From: Opitutaceae bacterium
Lineage (GTDB): Bacteria; Verrucomicrobiota; Verrucomicrobiia; Opitutales; Opitutaceae
Length of the DNA stretch: 64,000 nt
Assembly (NCBI GenBank): GCA_016711225.1
Contig: JADJTK010000027.1
Location: forward strand, 16,919-80,918
Direction: 5' to 3'
Under the pieces are notes generated by a model that worked only from the letters and a program-made list of their open reading frames with translations, had not been told where the DNA came from and searched no databases. The position numbers and the translations under genes were made by a program. Below are positions 26,010 through 34,981 of this stretch, piece by piece. Every line of letters begins with the position of its first letter. Position 1 is the first letter of the stretch.

Positions 26010-26970
26010 GACTGGTTCTCGTTTTGGAGGGTTTGACGGAAGAGGTTGGAAGAAGACGGGAGGCCGGATTGTCGAACGACACCGGGACATCGCCCCCGAG
26101 CGAAAGATCGATCCGCTGCACGGTGGCTTCGGACTGAGTGCGGGCGTAGTCGGCGATGTAGTCAAGCCGGGCGAGCTGCTGCGTGAAATCCAACTTGCGG
26201 CTGACCACCACCTGCGGGATCGCCCGCGCCTTCACCACGATCTCGTCGTAGAGGCCGAGGCGCGCCAGCGAGATGCTCTTCCAGTCCGCGTAGAGCCCCG
26301 GGGCGGAGTTCTCGGCGGCCTGCAACAGGTTGGCGACATCCTCCATGCCGTCGACCGCCTGGTACCCACCGAAACGGTTGTGCGCCAAGCGCACGCCGTC
26401 GAGGTACGGGAGCCGGGCCAGCCGGGAGGGTTCATAACCAAACCCGTCGTACACCACGCCGTCGCGCGCCACCAGCATTGTGCGGCTCTCGCCGTTGCCG
26501 GGCTGCACATTTACCCGCAACACCGGTTGGCGCTCGCGCAGGGTGACCGTCAGCGTGCCGGGGAAATCACGACGCAGCTCGACCGCGCGCACCTGGCGCA
26601 CGCGCAGCAGGCGGTCGCGCAGCTGGCAAAGGTCGACCTCGAGCAACGGAGTGCCCTTGCGCACCTTGAGCGTGTGCTCAAGCCATTCCTGGCCGAGCAC
26701 GCCGTCGGCGTCGTTGATGAGCACGATCTCGCGCAGCGGCGCGGCCTGCGCGGGATCGCGCATCGCGCTGGCGTCGCTGGTGAGGGTGTGGAGGATCTCG
26801 GTGACACCCCAGAGGATGCCGGCTGTCATCGTGCCAAACAGCGCCAGTCGCAGCGCGGCGAAGGCGAAGCGGCGGCGGCCCGAGGCCGACATCGTGCGCG
26901 GATTGACGGTCTGGTCGACCTCGCGCCAGGAGCGCTCCTCGGGGGTTTCCTTCTTCTTGAGCTTGGCCAT
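25999..26970 (-). CDS. ftsQ: Cell division protein FtsQ/DivIB
   Basis: 323 residues. A short Lys-rich cytoplasmic start (MAKLKKKETPEE) leads to a single membrane helix near residues 38-60. A POTRA-type domain follows (about 80-150, with PLLEVDLCQLRDRLLRVRQVRAVELRRDFPGTLTVTLRER) and then the beta domain. FtsQ bridges early and late division proteins in the periplasm. The C-terminus is a Ser/Pro/Arg tail. It lies between ddl and ftsA, as in many dcw clusters. Assignment rests on topology, POTRA pattern and position. Confidence 0.85.
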   Translation of the reverse strand: MAKLKKKETPEERSWREVDQTVNPRTMSASGRRRFAFAALRLALFGTMTAGILWGVTEILHTLTSDASAMRDPAQAAPLREIVLINDADGVLGQEWLEHTLKVRKGTPLLEVDLCQLRDRLLRVRQVRAVELRRDFPGTLTVTLRERQPVLRVNVQPGNGESRTMLVARDGVVYDGFGYEPSRLARLPYLDGVRLAHNRFGGYQAVDGMEDVANLLQAAENSAPGLYADWKSISLARLGLYDEIVVKARAIPQVVVSRKLDFTQQLARLDYIADYARTQSEATVQRIDLSLGGDVPVSFDNPASRLLPTSSVKPSKTRTSRDL

Positions 26971-26976
26971 GGTCGG

Positions 26977-27900
26977 TCAGGGTTGGTTTTGTTGGAAACG
27001 GCGCAGGGCCGGGGCGAGCATTTCGCGCACGAGTCCGGCGTAATCGAGCCCGATGCACTTCGCACTCAGCGGCAGCAGGCTCGTGCCGGTCATGCCCGGC
27101 AGGGTGTTGATTTCGAGAAAGTAGGGCTCGCCGTCGGCGGAGAGGAGGAAATCGGCGCGGGCAAAATCGCGGCAGCCGCAGGCGGAGAACACCGACTCGG
27201 CGAAACGCTGGATGGCCGAGGCCGCCCCCGGGGCGATACGCGCCGGAGCGAAGTATTCAGTGTTTCCCTTGGTGTACTTGTTCGTGTAGTCGTAGACGCC
27301 CGTCTTGGGCGCCACCTCGACCACGCCCATCGCGCGCCCCTCGAGCAGGCCCACCGTGAGCTCCGTGCCGCGGATGCGTCGCTCGGCAATCCAACGCCCC
27401 GGGGCCAGCCGGGCCAGGGCGACGGCGATCTCGTCGCGCCCCGTGCAGAGGGAGAGGCCCACGCTGCTGCCCTCGTTGTTGGGCTTGATGACCACCTCGG
27501 TACCCAGGCGCGCGGTGAGTTCGGCTGCCAGCGGGGCGTCGCACGCCTCAAAGACCAATCCTTCCGCCATGGGTACGCCAACCTTGGCGGCAAGCGCCTT
27601 GGTGGCGGCCTTGTCCATCGTGCAAGCGCTGGCGGCGGCGTCGCAGCCGGCATAAGCGAAGCCGGCGGCCTCGAGCAGGCGCTGCATGCCACCGTCCTCG
27701 CCGAAAGTCCCGTGCAAGGTGGAAAGCACCACATGCACCCGCGGGTCGAGCCCGGCCGGCAACGCCTCGGTGTCGACCTGGCAAAGCACGGTGGGCAACA
27801 GGCACGCGGCGGCCGCGGCCACATTGGCTCCGGAACGTAACGACACTTCGCGCTCGCGCGAAGTGCCGCCCGACAACACTGCAACAACGGGTGGTTTCAC
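26977..27900 (-). CDS. ddl: D-alanine--D-alanine ligase
   Basis: 307 residues from a GTG at 27900 whose bases overlap the murC-murB stop (GTGA), the expected coupled start. ATP-grasp enzyme making the D-Ala-D-Ala dipeptide for the stem peptide. Motifs: VLSGGTSREREVSLRSG at the N-terminus, HGTFGEDG, VIKPNNEGSSVGLSLC (ATP grasp), and the Mg-binding FLEINTLPGMTGTSLLP near the end. Size fits the family. It sits between murCB and ftsQ, six bases from the latter. Confidence 0.93.
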   Translation of the reverse strand: MKPPVVAVLSGGTSREREVSLRSGANVAAAAACLLPTVLCQVDTEALPAGLDPRVHVVLSTLHGTFGEDGGMQRLLEAAGFAYAGCDAAASACTMDKAATKALAAKVGVPMAEGLVFEACDAPLAAELTARLGTEVVIKPNNEGSSVGLSLCTGRDEIAVALARLAPGRWIAERRIRGTELTVGLLEGRAMGVVEVAPKTGVYDYTNKYTKGNTEYFAPARIAPGAASAIQRFAESVFSACGCRDFARADFLLSADGEPYFLEINTLPGMTGTSLLPLSAKCIGLDYAGLVREMLAPALRRFQQNQP

Positions 27901-30236
27901 AAGACGTCCCTCCAATCGCGGCCGTAGAGCAGCACTTCCGGCTCCAGCTCGATGCCGTGGGCGGCCTTCACCCGCTCGCGCACGCGTCGCATCAACGCGA
28001 TCACGTCGGCCGCGGTGGCCTGCCCCCGATTGACAATGAAATTGGCGTGCACCGGCGACACCTCGGCGTCCCCCACCCGCTCGCCTTTGAGGCCGAGCGA
28101 GTCGATGAGACGGCCGGCCGAGTCGTTGGGCGGATTCTTGAACATGCAGCCCGCGCTCGGGTCGCGCGGCTGGCTCACCAGCCGCCGCGCCTGGAAGGCC
28201 GCGATCTGCGCCTGGATCTCCGCGGCGGGCACCCCGGCGGACACCGGCCGCAGCAACGCGCCCAGCGCGATCGCCTCACCCAGCTCCCGACAGTCTCGAT
28301 ACGCGACATGCAGCTCATGCCGGCGCAGCGTGCGCACCGTGCCGTCGCGCAGCACCAGGCGCACGGCCTCGACGAGGTCGAACATCCAGCCGCCCATCGC
28401 CCCGGCGTTCATGCGCAGGGCGCCGCCGAGCGTGCCGGGAATGCCCTCAAGAAATTCGAAACCGCGCAGCCCGCGCGACGCCGCCAGCCCGCAGAGTTCC
28501 TTCAACCGCAGCCCGGCACCGGCCTCCACTCGGCCGTCGGGCCGCACGTCGAAGCGCTGCCACTCGCGACCGGCCAGCCGCAGCACCAGTGCGCTCACCC
28601 CGTCGTCGGGTACCAGCAGGTTCGAGCCGCGGCCCAGGATGAGCACCGGCAACGCGCGCCGCTGGGTCTCGCGTAGCAGCGCGGAGAGGTCGGCCTCGTT
28701 GGCCGGCTCGACGTAGTAGCGCGCCGTACCGCCCACGCGCATCGTGGTCTTCGGGCCGAGCGGTTCGTTCTCCAGCAACTTGGTCTCCGGCGTGAGCACA
28801 CCGCGCAGCGCCCGCAAGCACTCGGCCCAGCGCGACTCCACCGCCACCTCGCCCTGCAGGTCGCGCACAAACTCGGCGGCGCACTGGTCGATGTCGCCCG
28901 CGCCCACGAAGAGCACCAGGTCGCCCTCGCGCACCCGTTCACGCAGCAAGCGCAGGAAGCCGGGCCGGTCTCCAGGAAGATAATGAACGCGGGTGCCTGC
29001 GCCGTTGTGGGCGAGCTCCGCGTAGATGTCGGCCGTGGTGCCCCCGGCAATCGGCTGCTCGCTCGCGGCGTACACATCGAGCAGGAAGAGTTCATCGGCG
29101 CCGAGCAGCGCCCGGGCGAAGTCGGCCTTGAAGCGCGCGGTGCGGCTGTAGCGATGCGGCTGAAACGCGACCAGCAAGCGCTTGTGGGGCAGGCGGCGCA
29201 TCCCGCCGATCAACGCCGCGATTTCCGTGGGATGATGCGCGTAGTCCTCGATCACCTGGAGTCGCTCGGTCTCCAGCAGCACCACCTGGCGGCGCTTCAC
29301 CCCGGGATAGTCCGCGAGCAGGTCGGGCGTCACTGCCACTCCTAAATGGACACACACCGCCAGCGCCACCGCGGCGTTGAGGGCGTTGAAGTCCCCGCCG
29401 GCGCGCACCCGGGCGCTCGCGGCGCCAAAGGCCGGCGCGAGGTCGAGCACCTGACGACCGTCCATCATCCCGACAATTCGCACACCAAACTCGCCCTCGA
29501 AGCCGAAACGGTGCACCGGCGCCAGGAAACCGCGGTTGGCCAGCCGCGCCGAGAGCGCGCATGCCGGGTTCACGTAGATGGCGGTGCGCGTGCGAGCGAA
29601 GAGGGCGGCAAACGTCGCCTCCAGATCGCCGATCTGGCGGTAGTAGTCGGGGTGATCCCAGTCGAGATTGGTCGCCACCGTGATCTCCGGCGAGAAGCGG
29701 TCGATGGTGCCGTCGCTCTCGTCGATCTCGGCCACCACCCAGCCATTGGAGTCGACCGCGGCCGGAGGCACGGAGTCGTCCTGGAAGAGTCCTCCGAGCA
29801 GCCAGCCGGCCCCGAAGCCGGCACGGCGCAGCGCGGTGATCAACAGCCCGGTGGTCGTCGTCTTGCCGTGGGCCCCGACGACGGCGATCAGCTTGCGGTC
29901 GCGCAGCAACTCGGCGAGCAGCTCGCCGCGGCGCACCTGCGGCAGCCCGAGCCGGGTCGCGGCGGCACGCGCCGGATGAGCCGCGGTGATCGCCGAGGAA
30001 TAGACCAGCAGATCCGTCTCCGCAGGAACGGTACCAACCGGGCCAAGCACCACGCCCGACTGCTCGAGCCAACGTTGGGCGGGCGCGGTAATCGCATCGT
30101 CCTCGCCCGACACCGACCAGCCGCGCTGCACCAGCAGCATGGCCAAAGGCGTCATGCCCGCACCGCCCACCCCCACGAGGTGGCAGTGGCGCACGGGACG
30201 GCTGAAGAGCGACGGAAGCTGGGGCAGATCGGTCAT
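27897..30236 (-). CDS. murC: Fused UDP-MurNAc--L-alanine ligase and UDP-MurNAc dehydrogenase (MurC-MurB)
   Basis: 779 residues in one unbroken frame. Residues 1 to about 460 are MurC: HLVGVGGAGMTPLA, the ATP loop VVGAHGKTTTTGLL, EIDESDGT, and the YAHHPTEIAALI block. From about 470 to the end is MurB, the FAD-dependent reductase: TTMRVGGTARYYVEP, ILGRGSNLL, GFEFLEGIPGTLGGALRMNAGAMGG, and DAEVSPVHANFIVN. The catalytic-position segment is SAGCMFKNP, with Cys where many MurB proteins have Ser. MurB makes UDP-MurNAc and MurC adds L-Ala to it, so consecutive steps are joined. Overlaps of four bases with murG and ddl show tight coupling. Confidence 0.93.
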   Translation of the reverse strand: MTDLPQLPSLFSRPVRHCHLVGVGGAGMTPLAMLLVQRGWSVSGEDDAITAPAQRWLEQSGVVLGPVGTVPAETDLLVYSSAITAAHPARAAATRLGLPQVRRGELLAELLRDRKLIAVVGAHGKTTTTGLLITALRRAGFGAGWLLGGLFQDDSVPPAAVDSNGWVVAEIDESDGTIDRFSPEITVATNLDWDHPDYYRQIGDLEATFAALFARTRTAIYVNPACALSARLANRGFLAPVHRFGFEGEFGVRIVGMMDGRQVLDLAPAFGAASARVRAGGDFNALNAAVALAVCVHLGVAVTPDLLADYPGVKRRQVVLLETERLQVIEDYAHHPTEIAALIGGMRRLPHKRLLVAFQPHRYSRTARFKADFARALLGADELFLLDVYAASEQPIAGGTTADIYAELAHNGAGTRVHYLPGDRPGFLRLLRERVREGDLVLFVGAGDIDQCAAEFVRDLQGEVAVESRWAECLRALRGVLTPETKLLENEPLGPKTTMRVGGTARYYVEPANEADLSALLRETQRRALPVLILGRGSNLLVPDDGVSALVLRLAGREWQRFDVRPDGRVEAGAGLRLKELCGLAASRGLRGFEFLEGIPGTLGGALRMNAGAMGGWMFDLVEAVRLVLRDGTVRTLRRHELHVAYRDCRELGEAIALGALLRPVSAGVPAAEIQAQIAAFQARRLVSQPRDPSAGCMFKNPPNDSAGRLIDSLGLKGERVGDAEVSPVHANFIVNRGQATAADVIALMRRVRERVKAAHGIELEPEVLLYGRDWRDVL

Positions 30237-31363
30237 GCGGGTTGGAGGGCCACACGAGGGCGGGCCGGCGTCGTGGGGCCGGCGAGCAATTGCAGGTCGT
30301 CGATCATCGCGTCGAGCGAGTTCTCCTGGTCCATCCGGTGAAGATTGTCGCGGAACTTGTGAAGCAACCAGTCGTTGAACACGAGTTCCTCCACCTCCTT
30401 GTGCAGCCCGCCGAGGAAGCGTTGGTCGACGACCATGCCGCCGCCCTGCTGCTCGAAGAACTGCGCGTTGGCAGCCTGGTGATCGTCGGCCGCGTGCGGG
30501 TACGGCACGAGCACCGCCGGCGTGCCGGTGCGCGCCAGCTCGGCGAGGGTGCCCGCCCCGGCGCGCGAGACGACGACGTCGGCGCAGGAGAGCAGTTCGG
30601 CCATGCGGTCGCAGAACGGGACAAAATACGACTTCACCTCGCCGCCCTCGCGGGTGCGCAATACGCGTTCCTCGCGGGTCGTGCGTTTGCCCGGACCAGA
30701 CACACAGAAGACCTGCACGCCCTCCAGCGCCAACGCCTCAAGGTTGCGCTCGACCCAGTCGTTGAGCGCGGTCGCCCCTTGGCTGCCGCCGAGCACGGCC
30801 ACGAGCCGGCGCGCCGGCTGGATCGCGAGGGCTTCCAGCGCGGGCCCGCGGGCGATACGCTGGAACTCCTGGCGCACCGGCAGTCCCTGCGGCCGCACGG
30901 TGCCGCCGCGGGCGCGGGAGAGATGCACACCGGGCGGCAGATAGAGGCGCCGCGCGAAGCGGCTGAGCAGGCGCACGGCGCGCCCGGGCACGCGGTTGGC
31001 CTCGTGCAAGGCGACCGGGATGCCGCTCATCCGGGCGGCCAGCACAATGCTCGCCGTCGTGAAACCGCCAAAGCCGACCACGACGTCGGGCCGCAGTTGC
31101 TGCAGGTGGCGCAGGCCAAAGGCCAAGCCGGCAGACTGGTGCCAGACGAAGCGCGCGAAATCCATCGGGTGCACCGAGAGCGGCGCAGCCGGGATGCGCG
31201 CCAGCTTCAACCAAGGATACTTCTCGACCAGTTTGGTATCCACCTGCTTATGCGAGATCAGCAGGTGCGGCTCGTGCCCGCGGGCGAGCAGGCCCTCGGC
31301 CAGTGCGATGCCCGGGGCGAGATGGCCGCCGGTGCCGCCACATGCGATAAGGAAACGGCTCAC
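30233..31363 (-). CDS. murG: UDP-GlcNAc:lipid I GlcNAc transferase MurG
   Basis: 376 residues. MurG is a GT28 enzyme on the inner face of the membrane that turns lipid I into lipid II. The first Rossmann half opens with ACGGTGGHLAPGIALAE. The hydrophobic patch and HEANRVPGRAVRLLSRF follow. The second half carries LGGSQGATALND and the UDP-binding VVSRAGAGTLAELARTGTPAVLVPYPHAADDHQ-type block with the conserved Glu. Start and stop overlap ftsW and murCB by four bases each. Confidence 0.93.
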   Translation of the reverse strand: MSRFLIACGGTGGHLAPGIALAEGLLARGHEPHLLISHKQVDTKLVEKYPWLKLARIPAAPLSVHPMDFARFVWHQSAGLAFGLRHLQQLRPDVVVGFGGFTTASIVLAARMSGIPVALHEANRVPGRAVRLLSRFARRLYLPPGVHLSRARGGTVRPQGLPVRQEFQRIARGPALEALAIQPARRLVAVLGGSQGATALNDWVERNLEALALEGVQVFCVSGPGKRTTREERVLRTREGGEVKSYFVPFCDRMAELLSCADVVVSRAGAGTLAELARTGTPAVLVPYPHAADDHQAANAQFFEQQGGGMVVDQRFLGGLHKEVEELVFNDWLLHKFRDNLHRMDQENSLDAMIDDLQLLAGPTTPARPRVALQPA

Positions 31364-32532
31364 GCGCTCACCTCCATCAGGGCCCGGCGCGGGGCGAGGT
31401 TGGGCCGGCTCCAGGCACGGCGCGTATTAAAGAGAATACCGATGACCAGGCCCATCAACACGAGGTTCGAACCGCCGTAGGAGATGAACGGCATCGACAT
31501 GCCCTTGGTCGGGAACGATCCGGTCACCACCCCCAGATTGATGATCGCCTGCAACGCCAACAACAGCAGCGAACCGACCACCAACAGGTAACCGAAAAGA
31601 TTGGGCGCCCGGCGCGCGTGCGCCAGCCCGGCCCCAAAGAGTCCGGCAAAGGCGACGACGGTGGCCAGCGTGTACCAGAGTCCGAGCTCCTCGCCCACGA
31701 TCGCAAAGATGAAATCGGTATGCGCCTCGGGCAGGAAGGCCATCTGTTGGCGGCCGTTGCCCAGGCCGGCCCCGTCGAGCCCGCCGGAAGCGAAGGCCAG
31801 GATCGCCTGCCAGAGTTGATACGCACCGTCGGAGCGATTGCCTTCAACATCAAGGAAGGAGGTGATGCGCCCGAAGCGCACCGGGTCGTGCCAGACCGCC
31901 AGCGAGAAGACTCCGAGGCCGGCCAACACGGTGGGCACCATGTAACGCAGGCGCACCCCGGCCAGGAAGAGCATGATGAAACCGACCGCCCCCGTGAGCG
32001 CGGTGGTGCCGAAATCCGGCTCGGCGATGATCAACAGGCAGAACAGCCCGATGCCCCCGCAGGGAATGAGAAAACCACGCTTGAAGCTGGGCATGTGCCG
32101 CTGGTTGATCCCGCAGTAGTGGGCGAGGGCAAAGACCATCGCGATCTTGCCGAACTCCGAAGGCTGGATGCGGGAGAACCCCAGGTCCACCCAGCGGCGC
32201 GCCCCGTTTACGGTTACGCCCACATGCGGGATCAGCACCGCGAACAGCGCCGCCAACGCGACCCCGGCGAGGATCCAGGCGTAGCGGCGGAAATACTCCA
32301 GATCGAGGCGGCTCACCAGCCAGCCGGCGGCCACCGCCGCGCCGAGCCAAATCACTTGGCGCTTGAGGAAAAAGTACGGATCGGCCCGCAATCCCGCGGT
32401 ACTGCTGAAGAGGATCGTCAGCCCGAGCACCGACAGCGCCAGGGCGCAGATCAGCACGATCCACACCGGCTGAAACAGCGCGGGGGCGCGCGGCGGAGCG
32501 GTCTCCGAGGAGAGGGATTGAGCGGTGGTCAC
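31360..32532 (-). CDS. ftsW: Division-specific peptidoglycan glycosyltransferase FtsW
   Basis: 390 residues with about ten membrane helices. SEDS-family polymerase that works with FtsI at the septum. Seen are the family segments SRLDLEYFRRYAW, GARRWVDLGFSRIQPSEFGKIAMVFALA (SEDS core, with the catalytic Asp loop expected nearby), EAHTDFIFAIVGEELG, and the late PFISYGGSNLVLMGLVIGILFN. It lies between the LysM gene and murG, the usual FtsW rather than RodA context. Confidence 0.92.
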   Translation of the reverse strand: MTTAQSLSSETAPPRAPALFQPVWIVLICALALSVLGLTILFSSTAGLRADPYFFLKRQVIWLGAAVAAGWLVSRLDLEYFRRYAWILAGVALAALFAVLIPHVGVTVNGARRWVDLGFSRIQPSEFGKIAMVFALAHYCGINQRHMPSFKRGFLIPCGGIGLFCLLIIAEPDFGTTALTGAVGFIMLFLAGVRLRYMVPTVLAGLGVFSLAVWHDPVRFGRITSFLDVEGNRSDGAYQLWQAILAFASGGLDGAGLGNGRQQMAFLPEAHTDFIFAIVGEELGLWYTLATVVAFAGLFGAGLAHARRAPNLFGYLLVVGSLLLLALQAIINLGVVTGSFPTKGMSMPFISYGGSNLVLMGLVIGILFNTRRAWSRPNLAPRRALMEVSA

Positions 32533-32556
32533 GGGTGAGCGGGAGAAGATGGCCGA

Positions 32557-33648
32557 TCAGTCGATCTGCGGGGCGGGCACGGCCGGGGGCGGCTCGTCCA
32601 CAGGAACCACCGGAGCATCCGCGTCGCCCGCGGGCGGGAGGACGTCGGGCACGGCAGGGGCAGGCTCGATCATGGCGGGCGGGGGCTCGACCGGAGCCGG
32701 GGTGCGGGGGAGCTCGGGCACCAGCGACGGGGCGGGCTTGGCCGCGGCGGCAGCACCGGCACCAGGAATGGTGAGCAACTGGCCGATACGAATTTTGCGC
32801 GGATCGGTGAGCTGGTTGGCGCGGGCGAGTTCGCCCACGCTGATCCCATATTTGCGCGCGATCGATTCGGCACTCTCGCCCTGGCCGACGGTGTGCACGC
32901 CGGGAACGGCGGATGCCTTGGACGGCCCGGAGACGGCGCCGGGGGCGGCCGCCGGCGGCGGGGCCGCCGGGGCGCGGGAGGCGACAGCCGCTCCGTTGCC
33001 CGGCACCTGGAGGAGCTGGCCGATCTTGAGATTGTCGTTTGACAGGCCGTTTAGGATACGCAGGGCCTTGGCGTTCGTGTGGTGCCGTGAGGCGATCTTG
33101 GAGAGCGTGTCGCCGGACTTCACCGTGTAGGTACCAGCAGCGATGGCCGCGGAGGGCTCGGCGGCAGCCGGCCCGGAGGAAAGGTCGCCGGCGGCGGCCT
33201 TCGCCGCCTTGTTGGGGATCACCAGCTTCTGGCCGGGGCGCAGGGTGGCGTTCTTGGCGGTATTGTTCGCCGCGGTGAGCTCCGCCACCGTGATGCCGTT
33301 CTTGCGGGCGATGAGGGCGAAGCTGTCGCCCTTCACCACCGTATAGGTACGCGCAGGCTGGACCTCGGCGGCCTCCGGAGTACCCGGCCGGGTCGGGGCG
33401 TACCGGTCGCCGGCCGGCGGCGGAGTCTGGGCGAAGGGCAGGCGCAGCCCGATGGGAGCAAGTTCGGCAGCACCGGGCTCGAGCTCGCCGGCGGAAACCG
33501 GCGGGGCGGCCGGGGCGGCGGGCGCCGGGGCGGTCGCGGCGACCGGTTCGGACCGGGCCGTGGTGGACTTGCAGCCCGGCTGGGCGATGAGGAAATAGGC
33601 GACAACGTGGATTCCCACGACAACACCGAGCACTTTGAGGATATTCAT
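32557..33648 (-). CDS. Membrane-anchored triple-LysM protein inside the dcw cluster
   Basis: 363 residues from the ATG at 33648; the longer upstream frame is the shadow of murD. MNILKVLGVVVGIHVVAYFLIAQPGC is a membrane or lipoprotein-type N-terminus. An Ala/Pro-rich linker follows, then three LysM domains: about residues 120-165 (YTVVKGDSFALIARKNGI), 185-230 (YTVKSGDTLSKIASRHHT) and 265-310 (HTVGQGESAESIARKYGI), each ending in a GQ-x-L-x-IP motif. The last 50 residues are again Pro-rich. LysM domains bind GlcNAc in peptidoglycan. There is no catalytic domain. Placed between murD and ftsW, it may position the septal machinery on the wall; this is inference. Confidence 0.85.
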   Translation of the reverse strand: MNILKVLGVVVGIHVVAYFLIAQPGCKSTTARSEPVAATAPAPAAPAAPPVSAGELEPGAAELAPIGLRLPFAQTPPPAGDRYAPTRPGTPEAAEVQPARTYTVVKGDSFALIARKNGITVAELTAANNTAKNATLRPGQKLVIPNKAAKAAAGDLSSGPAAAEPSAAIAAGTYTVKSGDTLSKIASRHHTNAKALRILNGLSNDNLKIGQLLQVPGNGAAVASRAPAAPPPAAAPGAVSGPSKASAVPGVHTVGQGESAESIARKYGISVGELARANQLTDPRKIRIGQLLTIPGAGAAAAAKPAPSLVPELPRTPAPVEPPPAMIEPAPAVPDVLPPAGDADAPVVPVDEPPPAVPAPQID

Positions 33649-33676
33649 GACGGGAAGACGAGAGGTTGACTGATGA

Positions 33677-34978
33677 TCAGGCGGTGGCACCCACCGGACG
33701 GCGGGCGGCGGCGAGCTCGCGGACAACGGCCTCGAAGCGGTCGCCGCGGTCCTCGTAATTGCGGAACATGTCGAAGCTGGCGAAAGCTGGGCTGAGCACG
33801 ACGTGGTCGCCGGGCCGGGCTTGCGCCGCCCCGCGACGCACGGCCTCGGGCAGGGTGGCGCAGAGGGTGTGGGGCACCCCGGCGGCAGCCGCCCCGGCGG
33901 CGAGCTCCCCGGCGGTCTCGCCGATGAGCAGCAGATGGGCGACACGGCCGCGCAGCGAAGTCGCAAAGGCACGGATATCGCCGCCCTTGGCCCGCCCGCC
34001 GGCGATGAGCAACACGGGGCGCTCGAAGCGCCGCAGCGCGCCGTGCACGGCGTGGAAGTTGGTCGCCTTGGAGTCGTTCCAATAGCCCACTCCGTCGACG
34101 TCGGCGACGTGCGCGAGGCGGTGGCGGCCGAGCGTGAACGTGCGCGAGGCGGCGATCAGCGCGGCCTCGGCTAGGCCGGCCGAGTGCCACCAGGCCTCGG
34201 CGAGCACGAAGTTTTCCCGCTGCGGATACTCGGCGAAGACCGTGCCGGCCAGGCGCGGGTCGGGCAGCAACCCCTCAGTGGGCACGCAGGCCTCGGGCGG
34301 CAACGCGCGGCCGAGGCGCACCGCCCAGGCGGCCACGGAAGTGCCGACCCAGAACCGGCCGCTGGGCGTGCGGTGCACCAAACGCAACTTCGCGTCGAAG
34401 TAGGCACCCATGCCCAGATGCCGTTCGAGATGATCCTCGGCGAGGTTGGTCCACAGGGTCGCCTCGGCGCGGAAATGCCGGAAGGTCTCGGCTTGGAAGG
34501 AGCTGACCTCACAGACGGCGACCGTCTCCGCGGTATGCGCGGCGGACGCGGCCCTGGAAAAGGAGTGGCCGACGTTGCCCACGGCGAACGCCGGAACACC
34601 TGCGGTGCGCAGCGCGTGAGTCAGGAACTCGGTGAGGGTGGTTTTGCCATTGGTACCGGTGATGGCGACGATGCGCCCGTGCCAGAACTGGGCGGCGAAA
34701 TCGAGCTCGCCCAGACAAATGCAACCGGCGGCTTGAGCCGCCACCAGCCACGGATGATCGGACGCGAAGCCGGGGCTGAAGACCACGAGGGAGTGGCCGG
34801 CCGCCTCGGCCGAGGTAAAGTCCGCGCGCCCCAGTCCGGCCTTACGGTCGTAGACCACTGCCTGAGCCCCGAGCCCCCGCACGAGCTCCACCACGCCCTC
34901 CCCGCTCACGCCCGCGCCAAACACCGCGACCGGGCGGTCCAGGAGCGGGCGAAGGAAATCGGGGACGAGGGGCGACAT
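33677..34978 (-). CDS. murD: UDP-MurNAc-L-alanine--D-glutamate ligase
   Basis: 433 residues. Mur ligase adding D-Glu. N-terminal Rossmann part with VAVFGAGVSGEGVVEL; ATP loop AITGTNGKTTLTEFLTHAL; the LAEDHLERH segment; YWNDSKATNFHAVHGAL and LIAGGRAKGGD in the C-terminal half. Close to the family's usual length. It lies three bases after mraY and 28 before the LysM gene. Confidence 0.93.
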   Translation of the reverse strand: MSPLVPDFLRPLLDRPVAVFGAGVSGEGVVELVRGLGAQAVVYDRKAGLGRADFTSAEAAGHSLVVFSPGFASDHPWLVAAQAAGCICLGELDFAAQFWHGRIVAITGTNGKTTLTEFLTHALRTAGVPAFAVGNVGHSFSRAASAAHTAETVAVCEVSSFQAETFRHFRAEATLWTNLAEDHLERHLGMGAYFDAKLRLVHRTPSGRFWVGTSVAAWAVRLGRALPPEACVPTEGLLPDPRLAGTVFAEYPQRENFVLAEAWWHSAGLAEAALIAASRTFTLGRHRLAHVADVDGVGYWNDSKATNFHAVHGALRRFERPVLLIAGGRAKGGDIRAFATSLRGRVAHLLLIGETAGELAAGAAAAGVPHTLCATLPEAVRRGAAQARPGDHVVLSPAFASFDMFRNYEDRGDRFEAVVRELAAARRPVGATA

Positions 34979-34981
34979 GGT

